Assembly (NCBI GenBank): GCA_964513975.1
Contig: CAZEON010000020.1
Location: 1 to 17,757, forward strand
Reading direction: 5' to 3'
Length of the DNA stretch: 17,757 bases
Source of the DNA: CAZVBV01 sp964513975
GTDB taxonomy: Bacteria; Patescibacteriota; Gracilibacteria; UBA4473
In this document: one piece after another, positions 1 through 6,712 of the stretch
Numbering within the stretch: the stretch's first letter is position 1
How the letters are laid out: each line of letters opens with the position of its first letter
Position numbers and translations under genes: made by a program
The notes under the pieces: generated by a model
The model's database searches: none
Told to the model about the DNA's origin: nothing
The model's input: the letters and a program-made list of their open reading frames with translations, nothing else

Positions 1-113
1 CCCTCACAGACTTCCTTATTCCAATTTGTACATGAAAAACTTAGGACTTTTTAGCATTTGTCTTAATCCGATTTTTCGTTACACAAGTCTGTTGATGCTT
101 TGGGATCGATCTC
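1..113. other. left-edge spacer, nothing recognised
   Basis: This AT-rich edge sequence lies downstream of the minus-strand hypothetical gene that ends at 114. I see no credible reading frame, tRNA-like T-arm or hairpin with a T-run in it. Confidence 0.4.
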
Positions 114-527
114 TTAAGATTCTGCCGTCTCTTCTGGTGCAGTAATGTCGTACAGTTGTCCATCATATTCACATGTATTCACTACTTTTTTCGGTTCACA
201 CAAATTACATTTAAAATCCTCTCCGCGTGGAATCATATAACAAAAAATCTTCGTAACTGTTTCATTCTCTTTTACAAAAACATTAATTTCTTGTTCTTTT
301 CTTATTTTTTCTGATTCATTGTTTACTATTTCACAGTCTCCATTTAATGCAGCTCGACATTTCCCTTTTACTACTGTTGTACAACCCTTTACAAAAGATA
401 TAGCATAATATTTTACATCAATTATCAGTTGATCTAATTCTTTCCATGTAAATTCGCTAAACCCTTTAAGTTTATCATCCCTTTCAATGGTTGCCCTAGG
501 CACGTTATTTTCTAGTTTTTCGCTCAT
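114..527 (-). CDS. hypothetical Cys-rich soluble protein, 137 aa
   Basis: I do not recognise this family. The protein is hydrophilic with no signal peptide or membrane segment. It has seven cysteines (C49, C57, C65, C96, C107, C110, C119), including a CNLC pair at 107-110 that could bind a metal or form a disulfide. The N-terminal third is charged and the last 20 residues are acidic. The ATG at 525-527 fits a promoter just upstream (-35 TTGACA, 17-nt spacer, -10 TTTTAT at 548-576), which predicts a leader of only about 13 nt. It is probably transcribed alone: about 200 bp separate it from NAD kinase on the same strand. Reality of the ORF rests on the promoter, length and ordinary composition, not on homology. 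Confidence 0.6.
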   Translation of the reverse strand: MSEKLENNVPRATIERDDKLKGFSEFTWKELDQLIIDVKYYAISFVKGCTTVVKGKCRAALNGDCEIVNNESEKIRKEQEINVFVKENETVTKIFCYMIPRGEDFKCNLCEPKKVVNTCEYDGQLYDITAPEETAES

Positions 528-547
528 TTTTATAAAAATCTGGCAAC

Positions 548-576
548 ATAAAAACAGATATACGCATTTTTGTCAA
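548..576 (-). promoter_or_regulatory. sigma70-like promoter for the 137-aa hypothetical
   Basis: Read on the minus strand, a perfect TTGACA (+ coordinates 571-576) is followed by a 17-nt spacer and TTTTAT (548-553, 4 of 6 matches to TATAAT). The predicted start near 541 leaves a short AT-rich leader before the ATG at 527. No Shine-Dalgarno is visible in that leader. Confidence 0.6.
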
Positions 577-691
577 TATTTTTTAAAAAAGATTGAACAC
601 TTTAAGCAGGTTCAGGGCTGTGTCCTGCTCTCGAGAGCCTCGCCCCTCAAAGAGAGGAACCCCTCATTTAAAAATACATCCTGTTTATACT

Positions 692-730
692 GAAATTGAA
701 AATCGCAAATCGGCAATCGAAAATTGATTT
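692..730. repeat. degenerate 7-nt tandem repeat tract (GAAAATC type)
   Basis: Successive units such as GAAAATC, GCAAATC, GGCAATC and GAAAATT lie head to tail at 7-nt spacing and run up to the stop codon of NAD kinase. The same unit type (GGCAATT, GAAAATG, GAAAATT, GCCAATC) occurs upstream of secE at 6914-6955. Function is unknown. Confidence 0.6.
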
Positions 731-1649
731 ACCGTTTCTCACCCCAACTCATCTTATTTCTCAATGTCTTGAAATAATGGGATTCTTTAAGTCGGATAAA
801 CCGCGCCCGTCGTGTCGCAGCCTGAATAGATACCTCATCTGTCGGTTTGAGAGTGAAATGAATCTGTCCATCAATCGTCATAGAAATCGCGTCAAATCGT
901 CCCTCAAACGTTAAATTAATCACCTTCTTTGCAGGAAGAATGATTGGTCGATGAGAAAGCGTGTGCGGTGCCACAGGTGTTACAAGGATAGAATGAATCT
1001 CGGGTGAGATAATCGGTCCACCGACGGAGAGCGAATAGGCTGTGGATCCTGTAGGAGTCGCAAAGATAAGTCCGTCTGATCGGTACGTTGAGAGTACACG
1101 ACGGTTTACTTTCACATGATAGTTCGTTAGTCGTGCGAGTCCTCCGTGTCCAAAGACAATGTCATTCAGCGCATAGGCTCGATATACTTTTTCTTTTACT
1201 CCGTGTTCATTCTTTCTCCATACAAACGCCTTCACCAGCATTCGTGTATCCACGTGAAACTCTCCTGCTAAGATTTGTTCCATAGCTTCGAGTGCATTGT
1301 CTGGGCTCAGTTCTGATAAGAATCCAAGCGTTCCAAAGTTAATCCCCAAAATCAATCCTTCTTTGTCTTTCTTTTGCAAAGTTCGCATCATTTTCAAAAG
1401 CGTTCCATCGCCTCCAATTCCAATCTTCATATCAAATCGCTCATCGTCGTCGATGAGTGTGATTTTGTTCTTGAGCATGGAAACAGTTCGGACGTCTCCT
1501 GATATCTTTTTGATGCCACGCTTCTCAAAAAAAGCGAGAAGCTTCTTCAAGAACTCAATTTCTTCCTTCTCCTTCGAAGGTTTGTTATGCGTGTAAATCG
1601 CAATGGATCGAAACGTGGGTTTCTTTTTCCGTGGATTCATCGCTGACAT
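729..1649 (-). CDS. nadK: NAD kinase
   Basis: Phosphorylates NAD+ to NADP+ in the cytoplasm, the only known route to NADP in most bacteria. The 306-aa product has the family signatures in order: GGDGT at 79-83 (ATP/NAD site with the catalytic Asp), LGINFGTLGFL at 101-111, the LND motif at 161-163 and PTGSTAYSLSVGGP at 199-212. Length is typical (about 290-300 aa). The Lys/Arg-rich start (MSAMNPRKKKP) could equally begin at the second Met, 9 nt downstream. It lies 20 bp behind the YggS-like gene on the same strand, so the two are probably one operon driven from the promoter near 2313. No Shine-Dalgarno is seen. Confidence 0.96.
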   Translation of the reverse strand: MSAMNPRKKKPTFRSIAIYTHNKPSKEKEEIEFLKKLLAFFEKRGIKKISGDVRTVSMLKNKITLIDDDERFDMKIGIGGDGTLLKMMRTLQKKDKEGLILGINFGTLGFLSELSPDNALEAMEQILAGEFHVDTRMLVKAFVWRKNEHGVKEKVYRAYALNDIVFGHGGLARLTNYHVKVNRRVLSTYRSDGLIFATPTGSTAYSLSVGGPIISPEIHSILVTPVAPHTLSHRPIILPAKKVINLTFEGRFDAISMTIDGQIHFTLKPTDEVSIQAATRRARFIRLKESHYFKTLRNKMSWGEKR

Positions 1650-1669
1650 TATTCACGGAAACCATATTT

Positions 1670-2305
1670 TTACAAATCAAAAATCGCTTGCCCCACGCGC
1701 ACAATATCAATCCCCTCCTCGAGCGCTATTTCAAAGTCCCTCGATGTTCCTGCTGATATTTTTCCTTCAGGAATATATTTATCACGCAGTCGTTTGAGTC
1801 CGATAAATTCTGCTCGTTTTGATTCTATTGAAAATCCTCCCGCTCCCATCGCAGAAATTCCGACAATATTTAGTTTTTTGAGTGGTTTTAAGCGTTCTAA
1901 GAAGTCAGATAATTCTTCAGGAAGCACTCCTGCTTTTTGTGGTTCTCGAGAAATATTTATTTGAACAAATACATCCATTTTCTCCCCCTTTGAGGGGGTG
2001 TCTAGAATAGCGTTTATTTTTTTCGCATGTTTCTCATTCCATAAAGAATGAACAACTGAGCAGTGCTTCACAATACTCGCCACATTTCGTGATTGAATGT
2101 TTCCAATAAAATGCATGTATTTCCTCGGAATGTTTTTTGCTCCGATATCTCCAATACGATTCTCTCCAAGTGCCAGAAATGATGCTTGCTTCTTTAATTG
2201 AGGGAGTACTTCTTTCGTTTGAAGCGCATCAAAATACTTCGTAACGACAACAACACGGGAACCAGCGGATTCGATTTTTTCGAAGATTTCAGGTACGATT
2301 TTCAT
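1670..2305 (-). CDS. YggS/PROSC-family pyridoxal-phosphate homeostasis protein
   Basis: Members of this alanine-racemase-like TIM-barrel family bind PLP and buffer free PLP; they have no firm catalytic activity. The PLP lysine is K23 in the VVVTKYF strand. Other family blocks are GENRIGD (YggS: GENRVQE), HFIGNIQSRN (HFIGxLQxNK), VQINISREPQKAG (VNIxxExxKxG) and a C-terminal TSRDFEIALEEG then VRVGQAIF, which bind the phosphate. At 211 aa it is slightly short for the family (about 230). I chose the second ATG at 2305 because a perfect TATAAT sits 7 nt upstream of it. The first in-frame ATG (2311) lies only 1 nt from that box and would probably precede the transcription start. nadK follows after 20 bp. 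Confidence 0.92.
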   Translation of the reverse strand: MKIVPEIFEKIESAGSRVVVVTKYFDALQTKEVLPQLKKQASFLALGENRIGDIGAKNIPRKYMHFIGNIQSRNVASIVKHCSVVHSLWNEKHAKKINAILDTPSKGEKMDVFVQINISREPQKAGVLPEELSDFLERLKPLKKLNIVGISAMGAGGFSIESKRAEFIGLKRLRDKYIPEGKISAGTSRDFEIALEEGIDIVRVGQAIFDL

Positions 2306-2312
2306 CGGCATA

Positions 2313-2318
2313 ATTATA
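2313..2318 (-). promoter_or_regulatory. -10 box of the yggS-nadK promoter
   Basis: A perfect TATAAT on the minus strand ends 7 nt before the ATG at 2305. The -35 region is weak (TTAATC at 17-nt spacing, 3 of 6 matches). The expected transcription start coincides with the ATG, so the message would be leaderless. Confidence 0.55.
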
Positions 2319-2374
2319 CATCCTTTTGTAATTCTGATTAAACTTGTCTTTGAGAAATCAAAAAATAGAAATCG

Positions 2375-2408
2375 AAACTATTAACTGTAAACTATAAACT
2401 CTTAACTC
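2375..2408. repeat. degenerate 7-nt tandem repeat tract (AACTATA type)
   Basis: AACT recurs at 2376, 2383, 2390, 2397 and 2404, exactly every 7 nt, with variable bases between. The tract ends 6 nt before the fmt start codon. It contains a TATAAA (2393-2398) that could act as a -10 box for fmt, but no matching -35 is visible. Tracts of the same unit lie at 3557-3593 and, inverted, at 7747-7781. Confidence 0.75.
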
Positions 2409-2414
2409 CTTTCA

Positions 2415-3287
2415 ATGCCCCTAAAAAGAATCCTCTTCTTCGGAACACCTGACATCGCTGTCCCCTCTCTGGAGACCTTAGCAAAACAAGAGAACGTTGA
2501 AATAATGGCTGTATGTGTGTTCCCAGATCGCAAGGTCGGACGCAAACAAATACTTACGCCTTGCCCAGTAAAAATTTCAGCCGAAGAACTCGACCTTCCA
2601 ATAGAAGAAATTGGAAGCAAAGATGATTTGGTAAACGTGGTGAAGAAATATGATTTTGATATTGGAATCGTAATTGCTTTTGGAATGATTTTTCCAGGAG
2701 AAATATTGGAATCGGACAAATTTGTAAATGTACACTTTTCACTCCTTCCAAAATATAGAGGTGCCTCACCGGTACAGTCTGCGATTTTGAACAATGACGA
2801 AGTGTCAGGAATTACCTTTCAACAAATGGTGAATGAACTTGATGCTGGAGATATTCTCTTGCAAGAAGAATATCCGATTGAAAGGAAAAGCACGTCTGCA
2901 GTGTTTCAAGCCTTTGCAGAATTTACCGCTGAGCTCTTCCCTGATTTTTTAGAGCAAGAGATAACCGCCACTCCACAAAATAATGACGAAGCGACGTTTT
3001 GTACGAAGTTTGAAAAAGCGGATGGAGAGATTTTTCCAAACAAAGAAACCGCGCAAACGATCTATCAGAAATTTCTCGCTTTTGACTTGTTTCCAAGCAT
3101 TTATATTGCCACTGAGAGAGGAAACGTAAAACTCGCAAAAGTTGCTCTCAAGCCCTCTAAACACTCGTATGAGTTAGAGTGCGATAAGCATACTCTTCTC
3201 TATATCGACGAAGCACAGGTACCAGGAAAAACCCCAATGCCTGTTCAAGAGATTTTAAGAGGAACACTCAATTTATTTTCAAAATAG
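2415..3287 (+). CDS. fmt: methionyl-tRNA formyltransferase
   Basis: Transfers a formyl group from 10-formyl-THF to the methionine on initiator tRNA. The N-terminal formyltransferase domain opens with FFGTPDIAVPSLE (8-20). The catalytic triad is visible as N105-V-H107 in NVHFSLLPKYRGASPVQ and D143 in ELDAGD, corresponding to Asn106, His108 and Asp144 of the E. coli enzyme. The C-terminal tRNA-binding domain is present, ending near 280. Total 290 aa is shorter than the usual 310-315 but no catalytic element is missing. No def or priA neighbour is seen. It is the only plus-strand gene of this section and converges on the 3594-4730 gene. The start is the first ATG, without Shine-Dalgarno, directly behind a 7-nt repeat tract. 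Confidence 0.97.
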   Translation: MPLKRILFFGTPDIAVPSLETLAKQENVEIMAVCVFPDRKVGRKQILTPCPVKISAEELDLPIEEIGSKDDLVNVVKKYDFDIGIVIAFGMIFPGEILESDKFVNVHFSLLPKYRGASPVQSAILNNDEVSGITFQQMVNELDAGDILLQEEYPIERKSTSAVFQAFAEFTAELFPDFLEQEITATPQNNDEATFCTKFEKADGEIFPNKETAQTIYQKFLAFDLFPSIYIATERGNVKLAKVALKPSKHSYELECDKHTLLYIDEAQVPGKTPMPVQEILRGTLNLFSK

Positions 3288-3593
3288 TGCAGACGACATT
3301 CCCCAATGTCGTTGACTCCTTCTCAAAAAATCACTCTATTCCCTCGCGAATATGGATTCGCGACTACAGGTATTTGAGAAAATCAATGAATTGTCAGGTC
3401 GGTTTATAATTTATTGAACACATTTTTTGTTCAATACTTCTAGCTATTTCAGAATAAAATGAAAAAGGAATTTAGAAGCAAGAGTTGACAGTTACCTGCC
3501 CACAGGTGACGTCACTCGTAGACGAGTGACTATCAGAGAATCAGCAAAAAAATTCCAAACTCTAAACTATGAACTATAAACTATAGACTCTTC
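3288..3593. other. convergent spacer with an array of perfect stem-loops
   Basis: No gene is seen between fmt (+) and the O-antigen-polymerase-like gene (-). Four stem-loops have 8-bp stems and 4-nt loops: 3293-3312 (ACGACATT, loop CCCC), 3344-3363 (TCGCGAAT, loop ATGG), 3491-3510 (GTTACCTG, loop CCCA, one G-T pair) and 3511-3530 (GTCACTCG, loop TAGA). The last two abut exactly. A 9-bp stem with a T-rich loop lies at 3412-3436. An outer pairing of TTCTCAAA (3320-3327) with TTTGAGAA (3373-3380) encloses the second hairpin. None is followed by a good T-run, so they are poor terminator candidates as a group. Confidence 0.65.
3557..3593. repeat. degenerate 7-nt tandem repeat tract (AACTATA type)
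   Basis: AACT recurs at 3558, 3565, 3572 and 3579, with GACT at 3586, a strict 7-nt period. The tract ends directly at the stop codon of the minus-strand gene (3594). It uses the same unit as 2375-2408. Confidence 0.75.
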
Positions 3594-4730
3594 TTATTTC
3601 GTTTCAGCAAAATTAAAAATTCTTCCATTTGTTTTCTCTGCGAAGAGGAATGGAAAAAGAAACAAAATCCCCTGTTCGGTGGATACGAGATCAGGTAAAA
3701 GCAGTAAAAAGAAAATCGTAAGAACCGAAGGCAGAAGCATCTTTTTTTCTGAAAGCAGGAATGGCAAGAAAACCAATCCAACAAGAAGTGCGAGCCCAAT
3801 GATTCCTTTCTCAAAAAGAGTGAGAATGAGTCCACTCGGAGTGATGTGCAACGCCTCTGGAATAAGAACCATGTTTGCGAAGTGTTGTGAGGCGAGAAGA
3901 AACTGTCCTTCTCCAACTCCAAAGATTACTTGTTTGAAATCTGTAAGAAATGACGGAAGCCACAAGTTAGAAATCGTCAATGAGAAGTGCTGTGTAAAGA
4001 GTCCCCAGACAAAAAGTCCGAATAAGAAGACCAATGTGATGAGAATATCTCGTCGTTGTTTTCCTTTACTGACGGCTTGGAGCCAGAGCTTTGCTCCGAA
4101 GATAAGCAGAATCGCGAAAATTGTCAGTGCTAAATGTCCGCTTGCGAAAATAATCCAACTGTAAAAGAAGAGTACCAATGTTCGTCCAAAGAATGATTGT
4201 TCTTTGAGGGCGAACACGATTCCCCAGATACTTGCCATTGCAAGCAGTGTTTGAGAAACATCAAGTCGAGGCAACAGAAGTGATGCCAAGAATCCAATCA
4301 ATATACTCGCAAAAAAGATCCATCGTTTCCATTTTCCTTCAATAAAAAATGTCTGTCCCGTTCCCATCGCCAAAAATCCAGTCGTCCAAATAATAAGAAA
4401 GAGCATTGAAGTCTCGGGCAAGAAAGAAAAGACCGCAGAGAGTGCTCCGTATCCCAAGAATCCAAGAATATACAAAATCGTTCGAGGAGACAGTACCCGT
4501 TCTTTTTTTGCAATATATTGTCCAAAGAAGACGAGGAAAATTCCAATCCCAGATAGAGGAAAGACCACTTCAAGCGCTGGTTGAAACATTCCTAAAAAGT
4601 AGGGATCCCCTCCCAAGAAAAATCCCAATGGAATCCAGAACGTGAGGAGAAAAAGAATGAGTCCGACACGTTCAGACCAGAGTCCAATTTGTGTCAGTCG
4701 GTGTTGTTGAACGCCAAAATCAATGTTCAT
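3594..4730 (-). CDS. polytopic membrane protein, O-antigen ligase/polymerase-like
   Basis: A 378-aa integral membrane protein with about 9-11 hydrophobic segments (roughly 21-41, 53-72, 84-104, 108-125, 136-154, 160-176, 183-212, 228-246, 300-324, 331-365). The layout resembles the Wzy/WaaL superfamily: a hydrophilic loop at about 247-298 with VIFGVGEGQF, then a His-containing stretch and PSGLILTLFEKGIIGL, matching the loop-plus-LxExGxxG pattern of Wzy_C proteins. In that family the enzymes join or transfer lipid-linked sugars on the outer membrane face. Its ATG overlaps the stop of the upstream lipoprotein gene in an ATGA, so the two are translationally coupled. Function is inferred from topology and one motif, and the substrate is unknown. 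Confidence 0.7.
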   Translation of the reverse strand: MNIDFGVQQHRLTQIGLWSERVGLILFLLTFWIPLGFFLGGDPYFLGMFQPALEVVFPLSGIGIFLVFFGQYIAKKERVLSPRTILYILGFLGYGALSAVFSFLPETSMLFLIIWTTGFLAMGTGQTFFIEGKWKRWIFFASILIGFLASLLLPRLDVSQTLLAMASIWGIVFALKEQSFFGRTLVLFFYSWIIFASGHLALTIFAILLIFGAKLWLQAVSKGKQRRDILITLVFLFGLFVWGLFTQHFSLTISNLWLPSFLTDFKQVIFGVGEGQFLLASQHFANMVLIPEALHITPSGLILTLFEKGIIGLALLVGLVFLPFLLSEKKMLLPSVLTIFFLLLLPDLVSTEQGILFLFPFLFAEKTNGRIFNFAETK

Positions 4731-6133
4731 TGTGAGAGAGTTTGAAGAAGTGTTTGTCTGCGTTGTATTTTATTGGTAAGGACCTCATCGGTCTGAAGAA
4801 GGCCTTCTGCGGGAGTTGCTTTATTATCATGAATACGATCAATAAGCGTGTAAAATGCTTCAATCACTTCCGTTCTTGGTAATGGGAAAAGATGGGCCTT
4901 TGCTACCTTCGCCTGCCGAACAAAAATGTCTGTATTTTTCCCCGATTCTTCTTGTACCAATAATTGTTGATGAGCTGATGGAACACCTGTCGATGTAAAA
5001 AATCCATGTAAATTTTCTGTTTGGAGTGCAAATTTCAAGAACTGCCATGCAAGGTGCGGATTTCTGCTTGAAGCCACGACGGCAAGTCCACTGACGGATG
5101 CCATAACTTCACGAGAAACGCCATCCTTAATCTCTTCAAACTGTGGTAAAAATCCTACTCGCAGGTTGTTCCGTGGAATTGCGTCGCTCGTTTTTTCAAA
5201 AAGTGATTCGATATATTTCAAATCCCGAGCGGTCGCAAAAACCATCGATACATCCCCTTTTACGAACGCTTCAAAGTCTTTATCCTTTGATTCCGAATCT
5301 GCTAAAAGTTCGTTCCAGGAATGATAGGAGACACTTTCTTTTGCGAATCCGAGGAAGAACTTCAACGACTGCAAAGCGAAATCAACTCGCTCGCCTGTGG
5401 AAGTAACCCCTTTGTTTTCTGCAAATATAGCTTCTGTTCCATCGGGAGAAAAGAGTTCTCCTACAAGTTGTACAAAAAGATTGAGGCAGGTCTCTGTTCC
5501 TCGAACAATGTTATCCCCTCTTCCCATTGCAACACCAGCTCGTGCAAATCGTTGAAATGATTTATTTCTTATATTTAAGACCTCTACTTGATCACGAAAC
5601 TCTTCCCATGTTTCGCCAAGTTCTGTTCCTTCATCAAACACCTCTGCAAAATGTCCGGCATTATAAACGACTGCCAATGTATCAACAGCGATTGGAACAC
5701 CCCAAATATCCTGATCTTTTACCAGGGTCTCAATGCTCGAAGAAACGAAAAATTGTTGTAATTTCTCTGGCGTTAGTGATTCATCATTTTGAAGTGGAAT
5801 TAATTTCCCGTTGTTATGAGCAATCCAGTCCGTATTTGTAAAAATAATATCAGGACCCTTTGCCTCTGCTAAATTATTGAGAAGCGTGTCTTGGAGCTCT
5901 TCTTCATTTTTAAATTGCACAACCGTAACCTTTAAACGAGAAGATCCGAATACTGAAGCAAACTCCCGCCCCAATGCTTCCCAAAAATCACCATTCTCAG
6001 AAACCCATACCTTTAAATCACCAGAAATCGTGGGGATTGGAGCTTCTTTTTCTTCACATCCAGTAAGGACGAAAAGTGATAGAATAAGGACTAGCGCGAT
6101 TTTTTTCATGTTTGAATTTTTGTTTCTTTTCAT
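4727..6133 (-). CDS. extracellular solute-binding lipoprotein (family 1-like)
   Basis: A 468-aa lipoprotein: basic N-terminus, hydrophobic core, lipobox LTGC with Cys26 as lipidation site, then a mature periplasmic-binding-protein fold. Diagnostic stretches are GDLKVWVSENGDFWEALGREF after the linker, KGPDIIFTNTDWIA, DIWGVPIAVDTLAVVYNA, FVKGDVSMVFA, and a C-terminal AWQFLKFAL then STGVPSAHQQ. These are typical of sugar-type ABC solute-binding proteins. No permease or ATPase lies nearby. Its partner is the coupled O-antigen-polymerase-like gene, so a role other than import is possible. I chose the ATG at 6133, which lies 5 nt behind a -10 box. The ATG at 6109 (MKKIALVL) is an equally good signal-peptide start. 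A TTG further upstream (6154) is less likely. Confidence 0.85.
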   Translation of the reverse strand: MKRNKNSNMKKIALVLILSLFVLTGCEEKEAPIPTISGDLKVWVSENGDFWEALGREFASVFGSSRLKVTVVQFKNEEELQDTLLNNLAEAKGPDIIFTNTDWIAHNNGKLIPLQNDESLTPEKLQQFFVSSSIETLVKDQDIWGVPIAVDTLAVVYNAGHFAEVFDEGTELGETWEEFRDQVEVLNIRNKSFQRFARAGVAMGRGDNIVRGTETCLNLFVQLVGELFSPDGTEAIFAENKGVTSTGERVDFALQSLKFFLGFAKESVSYHSWNELLADSESKDKDFEAFVKGDVSMVFATARDLKYIESLFEKTSDAIPRNNLRVGFLPQFEEIKDGVSREVMASVSGLAVVASSRNPHLAWQFLKFALQTENLHGFFTSTGVPSAHQQLLVQEESGKNTDIFVRQAKVAKAHLFPLPRTEVIEAFYTLIDRIHDNKATPAEGLLQTDEVLTNKIQRRQTLLQTLSQ

Positions 6134-6138
6134 GGTGC

Positions 6139-6167
6139 ATCGTACAAAAGACAAGTCAAAGAGTCAA
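6139..6167 (-). promoter_or_regulatory. promoter of the lipoprotein operon, -35 inside a repeat tract
   Basis: On the minus strand TTGACT (6162-6167), a 17-nt spacer and TACGAT (6139-6144, 4 of 6 matches) lie just upstream of the ATG at 6133. The -35 is one of several TTGACT copies supplied by the 8-nt repeat tract at 6155-6204. Transcription would begin at or next to that ATG. Confidence 0.5.
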
Positions 6168-6204
6168 AGAGTCAAAAAGCTTAAAAGTCGAAAAGCTAAA
6201 AAGT
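6155..6204. repeat. degenerate 8-nt tandem repeat tract
   Basis: Six units in exact 8-nt register: GTCAAAGA, GTCAAAGA, GTCAAAAA, GCTTAAAA, GTCGAAAA, GCTAAAAA. The reverse complement carries repeated TTTGAC/TTGACT strings. An inverted tract of the same units lies at 6713-6752, so the two bracket the gene-poor segment. Confidence 0.8.
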
Positions 6205-6333
6205 AGGAACAATCCCTTGTGGTTGCCTGTTTGAAAATTCAACCCCGGGGTTGGAGGTAAAAAAGATCATTGAATCGAGGGGTTGCACCACGCCAGTTTC
6301 GACAAAGAGTTTGTTTTTTTGTGAATCAATAAG

Positions 6334-6363
6334 TACGTATTCGAATACGTATTCGAATACGTA
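6334..6363. repeat. perfect 30-bp palindrome of a 12-nt unit
   Basis: Two and a half copies of TACGTATTCGAA form a 30-bp sequence identical to its own reverse complement. Sub-palindromes TACGTA (three times) and TTCGAA (twice) alternate. It could be an operator for a dimeric or multimeric repressor, or extrude as a cruciform. It lies about 200 bp upstream of the lipoprotein gene start and about 640 bp upstream of secE. Confidence 0.9.
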
Positions 6364-6513
6364 TATAAGATTCTCAAAGTGTAATCATAGAGTTCATAAA
6401 ATAGTTCGATTTTCAGAATTGAATCAGCAAAATTGGGAACTTTCTTGTGTCGGAGCAGATGTGTCAGTAGACTACCTTGTTCCCCGTTTCGTATTGTCAG
6501 TATAAACGTTGCA

Positions 6514-6552
6514 GAACCGGTCAAAGACCAGTTCCGACTTTTATTTTTACCA
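6514..6552 (+). terminator. terminator-like hairpin
   Basis: GAACCGGTC (6514-6522), loop AAA and GACCAGTTC (6526-6534) form a 9-bp stem with one C-A mismatch on this strand. It is followed by the T-rich run 6538-6547. Read on the minus strand the mismatch becomes a G-U pair, but no T-run follows there. It would end a plus-strand transcript whose source is not identified. Confidence 0.4.
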
Positions 6553-6609
6553 CGAAAATATGTGTAGCAGCTGAAAGCCTCGCCTTGAAAAGGCGTAGCT
6601 TGAGCTAGC

Positions 6610-6631
6610 GACTGAGACCAGTCAAATTTTT
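6610..6631 (+). terminator. terminator-like hairpin
   Basis: GACTG (6610-6614), loop AGAC and CAGTC (6619-6623) are followed by AAATTTTT. The stem is only 5 bp, so this is a weak candidate. It is strengthened by the adjacent hairpins at 6576-6607 and by insulation of the secE cluster downstream. Confidence 0.35.
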
Positions 6632-6712
6632 ATCATCATATTACTTGTCATAGTGCAGGAATTTTATTCTTTTTTTTATCCAACAAAAAAGTCTTTAGCA
6701 GATTTCCTGAGA

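Larger units (their letters stand above)
6205..6712. other. gene-poor segment with palindromes and terminator-like hairpins
   Basis: I find no convincing protein gene. Overlapping frames of about 85 codons on both strands start at TTG and resemble nothing. Structure is dense instead. A CAACCCC at 6240-6246 can pair with GGGGTTG at 6279-6285, and its end with GGTTG at 6221-6225. There is a perfect 30-bp palindrome at 6334-6363. Plus-strand hairpins occur at 6514-6534, 6576-6600 (CGCCTT stem with GAA loop plus an outer AGC/GCT clamp) and 6610-6623. Two of these precede T-rich runs. A small RNA or the remains of a mobile element are possible. I could not match RNase P, tmRNA, SRP or 6S landmarks. 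Confidence 0.45.

Noticed and set aside
6401..6413. GTTCGATTT resembling a tRNA T-loop
   Set aside because: The flanking bases do not form a T-stem and no acceptor or anticodon arm is found. No tRNA is supported anywhere in the window.
6251..6524. Overlapping frames of about 85 codons on both strands in the gene-poor segment
   Set aside because: Both start at TTG, run through the 30-bp palindrome giving repeated Ser-Asn-Thr-Tyr, and show no recognisable domain.
636..6584. Shared AGCCTCGCC string at about 637 and 6576, each beside a hairpin
   Set aside because: Only nine bases match and the flanking stems differ, too little to call a dispersed repeat.
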